Positions 1-8,256 of a DNA stretch of 64,000 nt are shown here, in pieces; the first letter of the stretch is position 1; every line of letters begins with the position of its first letter. The stretch spans positions 1 to 64,000 of the forward strand of contig JBBQWR010000020.1 of assembly GCA_038210495.1 (NCBI GenBank). The letters run 5' to 3'. Origin of the DNA: JBBQWR01 sp038210495. GTDB taxonomy: Bacteria > Planctomycetota > Planctomycetia > Pirellulales > DATAWG01. The notes beneath the pieces are model-generated. The model did not search any database, was not told the DNA's origin, and worked only from the letters and a program-made list of their open reading frames with translations. The position numbers and the translations under genes were made by a program.

Positions 1-2
1 TG

Positions 3-152
3 TCGAGCGCGATTGGAGTCGCGTCCTATTTCGCTCGCTCCGTGCGCAATCAAATTGAACGGTCATCGTCGCATATGACTATTGGCGCCTCTTCGACTTC
101 CGGCACGGCGATATTCGGCAATCGGGAACCTCCCTTAGTCGGAGTGAATTAA
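3..152 (+). CDS. C-terminal tail of a gene entering from the left (partial, unidentified)
   Basis: One frame is open from the window edge to a TAA at 150-152 and gives about 49 residues with a Ser/Thr/Gly-rich end. The other two forward frames stop earlier. I do not recognise a family. It may be the end of a real gene cut by the window, or merely an open stretch. Just after it lies a purine-rich motif (AAAGGGGACGGGAGTCAATT, 151-170) of a kind I remember from repeats in planctomycete genomes. Confidence 0.25.
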   Translation, partial: SSAIGVASYFARSVRNQIERSSSHMTIGASSTSGTAIFGNREPPLVGVN

Positions 153-403
153 AGGGGACGGGAGTCAATTCGAGGGTGTCTGATTCCAGGGAGGCTGTTT
201 TCCTTGGAGCTCAGACACATCGACCCAATCCGCGCTGGCTGGGGAGAGCTTGGATCGTATCGCGGTCCCTGCGCTAAAGACTCATCGAATGCCGCACGAT
301 CGGCGGTTGGACGGCGGATTGAATTATTGCTCGTCATCCGCGTGTACAATCCGCGCGATGCGAGTAAAATACGGGTTGTCCGACCATCGCCAAGGTAGCA
401 ACC

Positions 404-640
404 ATGCAATATTCATTTCCGCCGGATTTGCAGAAACTTATCGACGCCAGATTGGCCACTGGGCAGTATTCAACAGCGGACGAGCTCCTTCGCGAAGCGC
501 TCCGCGCCTTGACCGAAGAAGACGATGACCTGCTCGCCGTGCGCGACGCCGTGACCCAGTGGCGCGCCGGCGACGACGGAACACCGTTGATCGAAGCGTT
601 CGATGAGATACGACGCGACAGCGACCACGGCCAACCATGA
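404..640 (+). CDS. ParD-like antitoxin (ribbon-helix-helix)
   Basis: 78 residues. The N-terminal half has the ParD/CopG layout: an N-terminal strand (MQYSFPPDLQKLIDARL), then a Gly-x-Tyr-x-x-x-x-Glu-hLhRExLR helix pair (GQYSTADELLREALRAL). The acidic C-terminal half (EDDDLLAVRDAV, then GTPLIEAFDEIRR) would be the toxin-binding tail. ParD proteins dimerise to bind their own promoter and neutralise a ParE toxin. The stop overlaps the start of the next gene (ATGA at 637-640), which is typical of a translationally coupled toxin-antitoxin operon. Autoregulation is expected from the family; no operator was identified. A decayed relative of the acidic tail lies at 7693-7866. Confidence 0.85.
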   Translation: MQYSFPPDLQKLIDARLATGQYSTADELLREALRALTEEDDDLLAVRDAVTQWRAGDDGTPLIEAFDEIRRDSDHGQP

Positions 641-978
641 TTCGCGGCGTCGTACTTCAGCGCCTTGCGAAAGACGATCTGCGCACGGCCTATCGACGGG
701 CGGCCAAACAAGCGCCGGCCGCCCCGGCGCGTTGGCTTACCCGATTTCAAAACGCACTGCAAACGCTCGAACATCGTCCCGAGCGCTGCCCGTTGGCGCG
801 GGAAAACGGGAAAGTCGATGTCGAAGTCCGCGAACTTCTCTTCGGCAAGCGTCCCTACGTGTTTCGTGTCGTTTTCGTCATCGACGATCAGACAGTGAGG
901 ATTCTCCGAATACGCCGCGCCCAACGCCGTTTTCTCACGCGATCAGAACTCGAACAAGCCCTCGAATCGGACGAATGA
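637..978 (+). CDS. RelE/ParE-family toxin
   Basis: 113 residues, basic, starting at the ATG inside the ATGA overlap with the antitoxin. ParE-like layout: an N-terminal strand (VVLQRLAKDDL), an alpha-hairpin with aromatic and basic residues (ARWLTRFQNALQTLEHRPERCPLA), and a C-terminal sheet with the usual FRVVFVIDDQTVRILRIRRA pattern. ParE toxins act on DNA gyrase while RelE relatives cut mRNA on the ribosome; the sequence alone does not decide which. With the ParD-like partner, gyrase poisoning is the more likely family assignment. The gene looks intact. Confidence 0.85.
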   Translation: MIRGVVLQRLAKDDLRTAYRRAAKQAPAAPARWLTRFQNALQTLEHRPERCPLARENGKVDVEVRELLFGKRPYVFRVVFVIDDQTVRILRIRRAQRRFLTRSELEQALESDE

Positions 979-1426
979 ATGCGGACATGGCGACCTATTC
1001 GAATCGGTGGCCCAATTCGCACATTGCAATTACTATACATTTGTTTATATTGCCCTTCATGTGCCGAATCGGAATGGAGGGGTCTTTGGTCCGTGATGCG
1101 CAAGCAGTCCTCGAGGCTCTCGCTAGCGGCCGGTAAGCTGGGCGTTCATTGGGGTCCGGACGTCGTTCTTGTCGCCCGGACAACTAAGTTCATGCGGCTG
1201 TGAGGCCACGTGCCTCGCTTCTTCACATGATCTGCGCCTGCGCCTATCTCCGACACGCCGCCCTGCCAAGGCGGCGGCGAGCCGACCGGAAGTTCGATAG
1301 TCCTCGCATAACGGCCGCCTGGGGGCGTCAGGTGGCCAGCTGCGCGGCTTCGCCGCGTAACGAGGTTATCCAAAAAACAACGTCCCGACGTGTAGCTGAA
1401 AAAGCAGTCGCGGCGGTTTCCAAGTA

Positions 1427-1454
1427 GCGGCCCAGGCCCTCGGGCCTGGGCCGC
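1427..1454. repeat. Perfect 13-bp inverted repeat
   Basis: GCGGCCCAGGCCC at 1427-1439 is followed by two bases and its exact reverse complement at 1442-1454. A very GC-rich hairpin without a T-run, so it is more likely a dispersed hairpin repeat than an intrinsic terminator. Confidence 0.75.
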
Positions 1455-1793
1455 TGGCCCTTCGATCGAGGGTGAAACCAAGGTGGCGGCGCCGGTGAGG
1501 AGATCAACGCGTCCGCGAGCGACGAGCCAACAAGACTCAGCCTCGCGGGCGCACGCGGTGAGCGCCGAGTCCAACACGACTCAGCCTCACCGCAACGGCC
1601 GCGAACCACGGGTTACTAACACTCCGTCTCGCGGCGGCGCGACGAGCACGAGCTAACACGACTCCCACTCGTCGCACAACTCAAGAACGTCCGGCGCCAA
1701 GGCCAGAACCACGTCAAGCTTGCCAAATCGAATGGCCGATTTGCGCGACACGCGGTCCCGCTGCGCCCGCGCAGCGGGGCCGCGTTGTTTTCT

Positions 1794-1849
1794 TGTTGGA
1801 GTTCACGCTTCAGCGTGCCCCTAAACACGCTGAAGCGACAACTCCAACA
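1794..1849. repeat. 24-bp near-perfect inverted repeat
   Basis: Left arm 1794-1817 (core TTCACGCTTCAGCGTG) and right arm 1826-1849 (core CACGCTGAAGCG) pair over 24 bp with two mismatches and an 8-base loop. It lies about 120 bp upstream of the chosen start of the YhaM-like gene. There is no T-run. It resembles REP-type palindromes dispersed in planctomycete genomes; that comparison is from memory. Confidence 0.75.
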
Positions 1850-1967
1850 CGCTCACCCGACCCCCGCCTCGCGCCATCGCTCCGGCGTCCGCTTGGCATG
1901 CTTCCCTCGCGCCCCTACAATCACGAAGCTTGCTTTCGTTCGTTTCGTTCGCCACAAGGGACCGTCG

Positions 1968-2978
1968 ATGATTCGCCGCTTCGTCAATCAATTGGGACAC
2001 CAGGAGACGGTCGACCAAGTGTTCATGGCCTCGCAGAAGCAGTTGCGGCCCAATCGCAACGGCAATCTGTACCTGCAAGTCGAATTGTCCGATCGCAGCG
2101 GCTCGCTGAGCGGGCGGATGTGGAACGCCACGGACGCCGACTATCGCGGCTTCGAAGATGGCGATTTCGTTCGCGTCGAAGGCGCCACGCAGGTCTATCA
2201 AGGCGGCCTGCAGATGATCGTCACCAGCGTCTGCCGGGCTCGGCCCGAAGAGATCGACTACGCCGATTTCATGCACCTTTCGCCGACGGAAATCGATCGG
2301 CTGGCTGCCCGGCTGGCGGAATTGCTGCGCGGGATGCGGAACGAGCATCTGCGAAACCTAGCCGAGTGTTTCTTGGCCGACGACGATTTTATGCGCCGGT
2401 TCGCCCGCTGCCCGGCGGGCGTCAAGAACCATCACGCCTATCCGGGCGGACTGCTGGAGCACGTCGTCAACCTGATGGAGATCGTGACGCTGATCGCCCA
2501 TCGCTATCCGGCGATCGACGCCGATTTGCTGTTGTTCGGCGCGTTTTTGCACGATATCGGCAAGATCGAAGAGCTCAGTTGCGATAAGGGCTTTGCCTAC
2601 ACCGATGTCGGCCAGATGTTGGGTCACGTGGTATTGGGCGTGGCGATGCTCGAGGACAAGATCGCCGAGGCCGAGCGGCTGGCGGCCGAAGATATTCCGC
2701 CCGAGACGGTGCTGCGCCTGAAGCACATGGTCATTAGCCATCACGGCCACTACGAATACGGCGCCCCCAAATTGCCGATGACGCTCGAGGCGATCGCCTT
2801 GCACTATTTGGACAATCTGGACGCCAAGATTTTTCACTTCCAGCAACTGATCCACGACGACGCCAATCACGAGAGCTCGTGGACGCAGTTCCACCACAAC
2901 CTAAACCGCAAGCTGTTCAAAGGCGCCGCGGAGTCCGAACCGGCCAATCCCAGCGCCTCCCGCTCGCCTCTTACCTAG
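1968..2978 (+). CDS. YhaM-like 3'-5' exoribonuclease (OB-fold plus HD domain)
   Basis: 336 residues from ATG 1968; the open frame extends upstream, but residues before this ATG are Arg/His-rich and unlike the family. An OB-fold nucleic-acid domain comes first (VYLQVELSDRSGS-like strands, about residues 15-90). An HD phosphohydrolase domain follows: the His-containing NHHAYPGGLLEHVV segment around residue 155, the catalytic HDIGK near 195, and a later SHHG histidine pair. Length fits the YhaM family (about 310-330). YhaM trims RNA or DNA from the 3' end. It is followed 25 bp later by trpS and then acpS, a plausible housekeeping run. Low-complexity residues end the protein. Confidence 0.85.
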   Translation: MIRRFVNQLGHQETVDQVFMASQKQLRPNRNGNLYLQVELSDRSGSLSGRMWNATDADYRGFEDGDFVRVEGATQVYQGGLQMIVTSVCRARPEEIDYADFMHLSPTEIDRLAARLAELLRGMRNEHLRNLAECFLADDDFMRRFARCPAGVKNHHAYPGGLLEHVVNLMEIVTLIAHRYPAIDADLLLFGAFLHDIGKIEELSCDKGFAYTDVGQMLGHVVLGVAMLEDKIAEAERLAAEDIPPETVLRLKHMVISHHGHYEYGAPKLPMTLEAIALHYLDNLDAKIFHFQQLIHDDANHESSWTQFHHNLNRKLFKGAAESEPANPSASRSPLT

Positions 2979-3003
2979 AGACTCTCACCTGTAGCCTGCT
3001 CCG

Positions 3004-3972
3004 ATGCGTGTTCTTTCTGGAATTCAACCGACTGGCCGACCCCATTGGGGGAATTATTTCGGCGCCATTCGGCAATACATCGACTTGCAGCACGAGCGGG
3101 CGGCGTATTACTTCGTCGCCAATTTGCATGCCCTGACCACGGTCCGGGAAGCGGACAAGCTGCGCGGCTGGACGCTCGACGCGGCGATCGATTTGCTCGC
3201 CTTGGGGCTCGACCCGAATAAGGCCGTGCTGTTCGTCCAGTCCGACGTGCCGCAGGTTAGCGAACTGAGTTGGCTGCTGATGACCGGCGCGCCGATGGGC
3301 TTGCTCGAGCGGTGCCATGCCTACAAAGACAAGAAGGCCAAGGGACTCGCGGCCGACGCGGGCTTGTTCACTTATCCGGTTCTGATGGCGGCCGACATCT
3401 TGGCGTACGACGCCGATACGGTGCCGGTCGGCGAGGACCAGACGCAGCACATCGAGGTCTGCCGCGATCTGGCCACCAGCTTCAATCATCACTTTGGCCA
3501 GGTGTTCGCGATGCCCAAGGCCAAGCTGCTGGACAACTCGAAGAAGGTGCCCGGCGTCGATGGCGAAAAGATGTCCAAAAGCTACAACAACACGCTGGAA
3601 ATTTTCGAGGACCCCAAGGCGCAGCGCAAAAAGATCATGCGGATTGTCACCGACTCACGGCCCATGGACGAGCCGAAGGATCCCGACGGCGATCCGCTGT
3701 ATCAGTTGTATTCGCTGGTCGCGACGGATGCCGAGCGAGAGGCCATGGCGGCGCTATACCGCCGGGGCGGATTTGGCTATGGTGAAATCAAGCAGGCTCT
3801 GGCGGATGCGGCGGAGCGATATTTCGCCGACGCCCGGGCGCGGCGCGAGCAACTCGCGGCCGAGCCGGATCGCGTGCGGCAAATTCTCGCCGACGGCGCC
3901 AGCAAGGCCCGCCAAAAGGCGTCCGAAGTGCTAAAGCGCGCGCAAACCGCTTGCGGTGTCAGCGCGACATAA
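3004..3972 (+). CDS. trpS: Tryptophan-tRNA ligase
   Basis: 322 residues, a class I aminoacyl-tRNA synthetase of the usual TrpRS length. The ATP-binding HIGH-type motif is PTGRPHWGNYFGAI (residues 10-23). The KMSKS loop is exact (GEKMSKSYNN, near residue 190). The tryptophan-pocket region AYKDKK and the PVLMAADILAYDAD segment are typical of bacterial TrpRS. It charges tRNA-Trp in the cytoplasm. It starts 25 bp after the upstream exoribonuclease, so the two may be cotranscribed. No T-box or attenuator was seen upstream, and the family in this group is probably constitutive. Confidence 0.97.
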   Translation: MRVLSGIQPTGRPHWGNYFGAIRQYIDLQHERAAYYFVANLHALTTVREADKLRGWTLDAAIDLLALGLDPNKAVLFVQSDVPQVSELSWLLMTGAPMGLLERCHAYKDKKAKGLAADAGLFTYPVLMAADILAYDADTVPVGEDQTQHIEVCRDLATSFNHHFGQVFAMPKAKLLDNSKKVPGVDGEKMSKSYNNTLEIFEDPKAQRKKIMRIVTDSRPMDEPKDPDGDPLYQLYSLVATDAEREAMAALYRRGGFGYGEIKQALADAAERYFADARARREQLAAEPDRVRQILADGASKARQKASEVLKRAQTACGVSAT

Positions 3973-4078
3973 GTAGAGTCCCCCCATGGCCGCGTTCGCT
4001 TGCGTCGCGCTCATGCCGACGAAGCGCGTCGCGAGCGAACCCGGCTCAACGGACCCATTCTGAGATTCGCCAACACGA

Positions 4079-4492
4079 ATGAACATCATCGGCATTGGCA
4101 CCGATATCACCGAATGTCTGCGGATCGCTCAAATGATCGAGCGGCACGCGGAGCTGTTCATCACTCGGGTGTACACGCAGCACGAGATTCAATACTGCCA
4201 AAGTCGCAAGCAGGCCACGCAACACTTCGCCGGGCGCTGGGCGGCGAAAGAGGCCGTGCTAAAAGCCGTCGGCACGGGCTGGCGGCGCGGCATCAGTTGG
4301 CGGGACGTCGAAGTGCGAAATCAGCCCGGCGGTAAACCGATCGTGGCTCTCTACGGCGGCCTGCGCGAGTTGGCCATCGGGATGGGAATCGACCAGATCA
4401 TGATCAGTATTTCGCACTGCCGCAGCCACGCGACTGCGTACGCGATCGCCGTGGGCCGCGACGAACTGGTCGAGGATGACGAAGAAGAATAG
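4079..4492 (+). CDS. acpS: Holo-[acyl-carrier-protein] synthase
   Basis: 137 residues. The N-terminal IGIGTDITEC carries the metal-binding Asp, and FAGRWAAKEAVLKAVGTGW holds the conserved W-x-x-KEA motif of the 4'-phosphopantetheinyl transferases. AcpS transfers phosphopantetheine from CoA to the serine of acyl carrier protein. The C-terminal ISISHCRSHATAYA strand is also characteristic (usual form SLSH). The tail is acidic (VEDDEEE). It lies about 100 bp after trpS on the same strand. It could also activate the carrier domain of the NRPS at 23.9-26.5 kb, although AcpS enzymes often prefer ACP. Confidence 0.95.
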   Translation: MNIIGIGTDITECLRIAQMIERHAELFITRVYTQHEIQYCQSRKQATQHFAGRWAAKEAVLKAVGTGWRRGISWRDVEVRNQPGGKPIVALYGGLRELAIGMGIDQIMISISHCRSHATAYAIAVGRDELVEDDEEE

Positions 4493-4516
4493 AGGGTTGG
4501 GCGGCCCACCCGGCTC

Positions 4517-6175
4517 TCATTTTCCCTCGCGCAGCGCGTCGAAATATTCCTTGGCGTGCTCGCGTTGGCTGCGGGGAAGCCGCTGGCCGGTGAGCGGGTC
4601 GGCCGCGTCGTGAGCGGCGCTTTCGATTTGAGCCTTGATCTCGGCTTGGACTTGGCCCTTAATGTTCGGCCCGTCGGCAGGACCGGTCGCCACGGCCGCG
4701 CCTTTGCCCAGCTTCTGCTTTACGTTGGAGTCGTAAAACTTGGTGGCTGTTGGCGATTCGGGGCGTGAGCCCTTGCCCTTGCCTTTGCCCAGCCCACTAC
4801 CCGGCGGGCCGTCCATGTCTTTATCGCTCGTGCTCTGACCGCTCTTGCCATCTTTGCTCATCTCGTCCGGCGGACAATTGCCGCCCGCCATTTCGGATTT
4901 AGCGTCGCAAATTTCATCGGCGGCCGCGTCGAGCATTTGGGCCTCGTCGCTTTGTTTCTTGAGTTGCGACAGCTTATCGGACAACTGGCTTATCGCCTTG
5001 TCGGCGGCGCCGGGCTTGCCGTCTTTCATGGCCTGCGCACATTGTTTGCACTGGCTGGCCAGTTGCTTGAGCTGGTCCATCTGCGGCGATTGCTGCTGGA
5101 GCTTGTCGAGTTGGTTTTTCAGCTTTTGAGCATCGGACGATTTTCCAGCGTCGGCCATCTGCTTGATCTGCCGCTCGAGGTCCTTCTTCATTTGGCTATG
5201 CTTGTCGGCCAATTTTTCGAGATTCTGCCGCATGGCGTCAAGCTGCTCGGCCATCTTTTGTTGTTGAGCCGGTTCGAGCTTGTCGCTCTTGAGATCGTTT
5301 TGCAGCTTGTCGAGCTCTTTCAAGGCTTTTTGAAAATCCCCTTTTTTCAAGGCGGCCGTCAGTTTGTCGGCCGGGCCGTCCTTGAGGTCTTTCATCTGAT
5401 TGAGTTGTTGCTTGAGCTTGTCGTCGCCACCAAGTTTTTCCCGACGCTGCTCGAGTTGTTTGGCGAGGTCGTTCAGTTTGACGAGCGCCTGTTTGTGATC
5501 GGAACTGTCTTTGGCGGACAGGTCCTTGATGCCTTCTTCGATTTTCTTGAACAGATCGCCCGCGTCTTTAAGGCCTTGTTCGGTGGCTTCCTTTTTGCGT
5601 TCGGCCATTCTGCGGCGAAGCACGTCGACCGCCTGGGGCAGGTGTTGGGTGACGGTCGGACCGGTTGAGGCGGCGGCTTGCGACGCGGGGAGCTTGTCGG
5701 CAATGAACGTCAGACCCACCAGCGCGAGCGCCGGCGCCAAGGGAATCAAATTGCGGCGACCCAGGGGGACTTTGAATTGCGAGCCAACATCGATCCGCTC
5801 GACGCGCCGTAGGGCATCGCTCAATAGCGCCTGACCGGCGGGACTTTCCAGTTCCTCGGGACGCATGGCGAGCGTGCTCGAAACTCGCTGTTTGAGCGCG
5901 AACCGTCGATCGAGCTCGATCGCCGCGTCTAGGAAATCGTCTCGGCGAAGCCAAGCCCAGGAGAGCGCGACGATTAGGCCCATCAGCAGCGTCCCGCCAA
6001 TCCAGGCGGCGGTCCAAATCCAGCTATCAACGGGGACCGGCCAGATTTTGATCGCGGCCACGGCGATGACTGCGATCGCGAGCGCGACCGACCAGCACCA
6101 AGCGAGCGCCGCGGCGAATCGACCGAGCGTCAACCGCCAACGTGCCCGCGCCACATGCTGACGAAGCTTGTCCAT
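4517..6175 (-). CDS. Membrane protein with long coiled coil (unknown function)
   Basis: 552 residues. I use ATG 6175 (MDKLRQHVARARWRL) because the upstream part of the open frame is antisense to the next gene and looks like a shadow. The N-terminus has two membrane segments (about residues 20-40 and 55-75) and a third near 165-185. The pattern ALKQRVSSTLAM sits between them, as in large planctomycete proteins with a DUF4175-like N-terminus. Residues about 200-440 are Lys/Gln/Leu-rich heptads, a strong coiled coil, followed by a Gly/Lys/Ser-rich linker and a short conserved-looking tail (KEYFDALREGK). It points away from the divergent MerR-type gene at 6371. No enzymatic motif is visible; function is unknown. 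Confidence 0.7.
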   Translation of the reverse strand: MDKLRQHVARARWRLTLGRFAAALAWCWSVALAIAVIAVAAIKIWPVPVDSWIWTAAWIGGTLLMGLIVALSWAWLRRDDFLDAAIELDRRFALKQRVSSTLAMRPEELESPAGQALLSDALRRVERIDVGSQFKVPLGRRNLIPLAPALALVGLTFIADKLPASQAAASTGPTVTQHLPQAVDVLRRRMAERKKEATEQGLKDAGDLFKKIEEGIKDLSAKDSSDHKQALVKLNDLAKQLEQRREKLGGDDKLKQQLNQMKDLKDGPADKLTAALKKGDFQKALKELDKLQNDLKSDKLEPAQQQKMAEQLDAMRQNLEKLADKHSQMKKDLERQIKQMADAGKSSDAQKLKNQLDKLQQQSPQMDQLKQLASQCKQCAQAMKDGKPGAADKAISQLSDKLSQLKKQSDEAQMLDAAADEICDAKSEMAGGNCPPDEMSKDGKSGQSTSDKDMDGPPGSGLGKGKGKGSRPESPTATKFYDSNVKQKLGKGAAVATGPADGPNIKGQVQAEIKAQIESAAHDAADPLTGQRLPRSQREHAKEYFDALREGK

Positions 6176-6370
6176 ATCCGCGCCCTCGTGTTGTGTTTCA
6201 ACCGTGCCCTTCGCATTATAAGCGATCGGCGGCGTCAAATCGCTAGAACCTTTAACAACATGCGACCTTGGGCGCCACGAACTGTGGGCTGGAGGCGGCG
6301 CCTCGCCGAAGCCCCGAAGCGTGGTTTCAAATCGTTGACAGTCGTGTACGGCTTCGTCAAACTGCCAAGC

Positions 6371-7669
6371 ATGACTGCTGAAACGGATTTGATGGCTCAG
6401 CCGGCGGAGGAACAGGACGACGCGGCTGCGGAAGTGTCGCTCGAAGGCGCGCGGGTGGCCCATGTCGGCAGGTTTGCCGGCATGTCCTGGCGCGACGCTC
6501 AGCAACTGTTGCGGGAGCAGGGCGCGACACCCATCGATCAGCCGGACGACAATACGCAAATCCTCGTGCTGGGCGAGCAAGAGCTTTTGCCCGCTTCCGC
6601 CGATTGGGATAGCCAGTTCAGTCCGGCGATTCGCCAGGCGATCGACGAAGGGCGGACCGAGGTCATCACGGAAACTCAGTTGTGGCAGCGCCTGGGCTTG
6701 GTCGAGGCGGAGCAGCATATCCACCGGCTGTATACGCCGGCCATGCTCGCCGATCTGCTGCAAGTGCCGGTCGCCGTCGTGCGTAAATGGCATCGCCGCG
6801 GGCTGATCGTGCCGACTCGCGAGGTGCGGCGCTTGCCGTATTTCGATTTTCAAGAAGTGGCGACAGCCCGGCGGTTGGCCGAAGCATTGGCCGCAGGCAT
6901 GTCGCCCCAGACGATCGAGAAGAAGCTGGCCGAATTGGCCCGGTATGTGCCGAGCGTGCAGCGACCGCTGGCTCAGTTGTCGATCATCATCGAGGGGAAG
7001 CATCTGCTGATGCGGCAGGGAGACGGGCTGATCGCTCCCGGTGGGCAACTGTGGTTCGACTTTCGGTCCGCCGAAGCGCCAGTCGAACCGGTTGAAGCTG
7101 GAACCGACGACGCTCGCGCCCACGCTAGCGGTACAGCCGATTCCGGCATCCTCCAACTCACGCGGCAGACGGCCGATTCGCCGCCCGCGGTCGGCGATTT
7201 GCTCGAGCTTGCCTCGCGATTGGAAGACGAGGGAGAACTCGAGGCGGCCGCCGACATGTACCGCACCGCTCTGGCCGCGGGCGGACCGACGGCCGACGTC
7301 TGCTTTTCACTCGCGGAACTACTGTACCGGCTCGGCGATCCAACCGCGGCCCGCGAACGCTATTTCATGGCGATCGAACTCGACGAGGAGTACGTCGAAG
7401 CCCGGGCCAATCTGGGCTGTGTGCTAGCCGAACTAGGACAACGCGAATTGGCGGTCGCGGCGTTCGAGGGAGCATTGGCTTTCCATCGCGAATACGCCGA
7501 CGTGCACTATCATCTCGCCCGCACGCTCGACGATCTCGGTCGCGCTGGCGAAGCCGACCAACATTGGAGTGCTTTCTTGGAACTGGCGCCCGAGAGCCCT
7601 TGGGCGGCGGCGGCCCGACGGCGATTGGCCGTGCTAGGGGAAGTTTCGGAGGGATTGATGAATCAATAA
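6371..7669 (+). CDS. BRCT-like / MerR-type HTH / TPR fusion protein
   Basis: 432 residues from ATG 6371; an alternative ATG is at 6392. Residues about 25-105 (GARVAHVGRFAGMSWRDAQQ onward) have the strand-helix pattern of a BRCT domain. Next comes a MerR-like winged helix (about 118-190; YTPAMLADLLQVPVAVVRKW, then FDFQEVATARRLAEAL). The C-terminal third is tetratricopeptide-like (ADMYRTALAAGG, YFMAIELDEEYVEARANLGC, AFEGALAFHREYADVHYHLA). MerR domains bind DNA, while TPR and BRCT mediate protein contacts, so a regulator or DNA-associated scaffold is plausible. The partner and target are unknown. It is divergent from the coiled-coil gene. Confidence 0.75.
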   Translation: MTAETDLMAQPAEEQDDAAAEVSLEGARVAHVGRFAGMSWRDAQQLLREQGATPIDQPDDNTQILVLGEQELLPASADWDSQFSPAIRQAIDEGRTEVITETQLWQRLGLVEAEQHIHRLYTPAMLADLLQVPVAVVRKWHRRGLIVPTREVRRLPYFDFQEVATARRLAEALAAGMSPQTIEKKLAELARYVPSVQRPLAQLSIIIEGKHLLMRQGDGLIAPGGQLWFDFRSAEAPVEPVEAGTDDARAHASGTADSGILQLTRQTADSPPAVGDLLELASRLEDEGELEAAADMYRTALAAGGPTADVCFSLAELLYRLGDPTAARERYFMAIELDEEYVEARANLGCVLAELGQRELAVAAFEGALAFHREYADVHYHLARTLDDLGRAGEADQHWSAFLELAPESPWAAAARRRLAVLGEVSEGLMNQ

Positions 7670-7692
7670 CGGACCCCGCGCAAGAACCTGTT

Positions 7693-7866
7693 GACGACAA
7701 CGATGACCTTCAAGCCATTTTGGAAGCGCTCGAATCATTGGACAGAGGCGAGCCGGGCATCCCTCTGGACGAGGCGTTTCGACGGATTAGAGAAAAATAT
7801 CGCATTCCATTCGAGGTTCTGGAACCGCAGCGTCCGAATTCCGATTCTCTACAAGGCGAAGTTTAA
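7693..7866 (+). pseudogene. Remnant of a ParD-like antitoxin (C-terminal half)
   Basis: In this frame the peptide DDNDDLQAILEALESLDRG, then GIPLDEAFRRIREKY, lines up with the C-terminal half of the antitoxin at 404-640 (DDDLLAVRDAV, GTPLIEAFDEIRR). No ribbon-helix-helix segment precedes it, and no start codon lies between the end of the TPR gene and this homology. No intact toxin follows. I read it as a truncated toxin-antitoxin relic. A short genuine gene that starts inside the TPR gene (7564) is less likely. Confidence 0.5.
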
Positions 7867-8256
7867 CGGCTGCGCAAAGGCGAATGTCGTTTCTACGACA
7901 GGATTTAGGGGCAATAAACCATTATTGCCGTTCTCATAATAATCGGTGACCGGCGATTCGTTGTTGGCAACCTACATGGCGGCGTGGGCTCGCAGTTTTG
8001 GATTACTCGATCCGTAACTGCTCCAGACATGCTTCCGCGGGCGCCAAGGCTCGTTTCCGACCTTGCCAATTAGGCAATTTACACACGAAACGCACCCTCG
8101 CCGCTGGGTCGCGGTTCTTGCATTCGGACCCAAACCGCGTATGTTTAGATTTGATTTGCAAGCTGTTTTCGAGCCGCCGGCGACGGAATCGGGCGGTAGG
8201 GCTATCCCGTGCCTTGGGGTCCTCCCTGCATCAGGTACCCCGGACGATCGGCCATC
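7867..8256. other. Intergenic region without recognised gene
   Basis: About 390 bases between the antitoxin remnant and the membrane protein gene. Only short chance frames are present. No hairpin with a T-run and no RNA gene were recognised. Confidence 0.5.

Larger units (their letters stand above)
979..1967. other. Gene-free stretch with hairpin repeats
   Basis: About 990 bases between the toxin and the YhaM-like gene. The open frames here have no recognisable features and look like chance ORFs. Two clear inverted repeats (1427-1454 and 1794-1849) are listed separately. Around 1525-1660 a loose direct repeat built on 'acacgactc' and 'gactcagcctc' recurs several times. No RNA gene was seen. 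Confidence 0.6.

Noticed and set aside
151..170. Half of a REP-like palindrome before the ParDE genes
   Set aside because: Only one arm is seen (AAAGGGGACGGGAGTCAATT); no matching inverted arm nearby and no transposase, so it is not listed as a feature.
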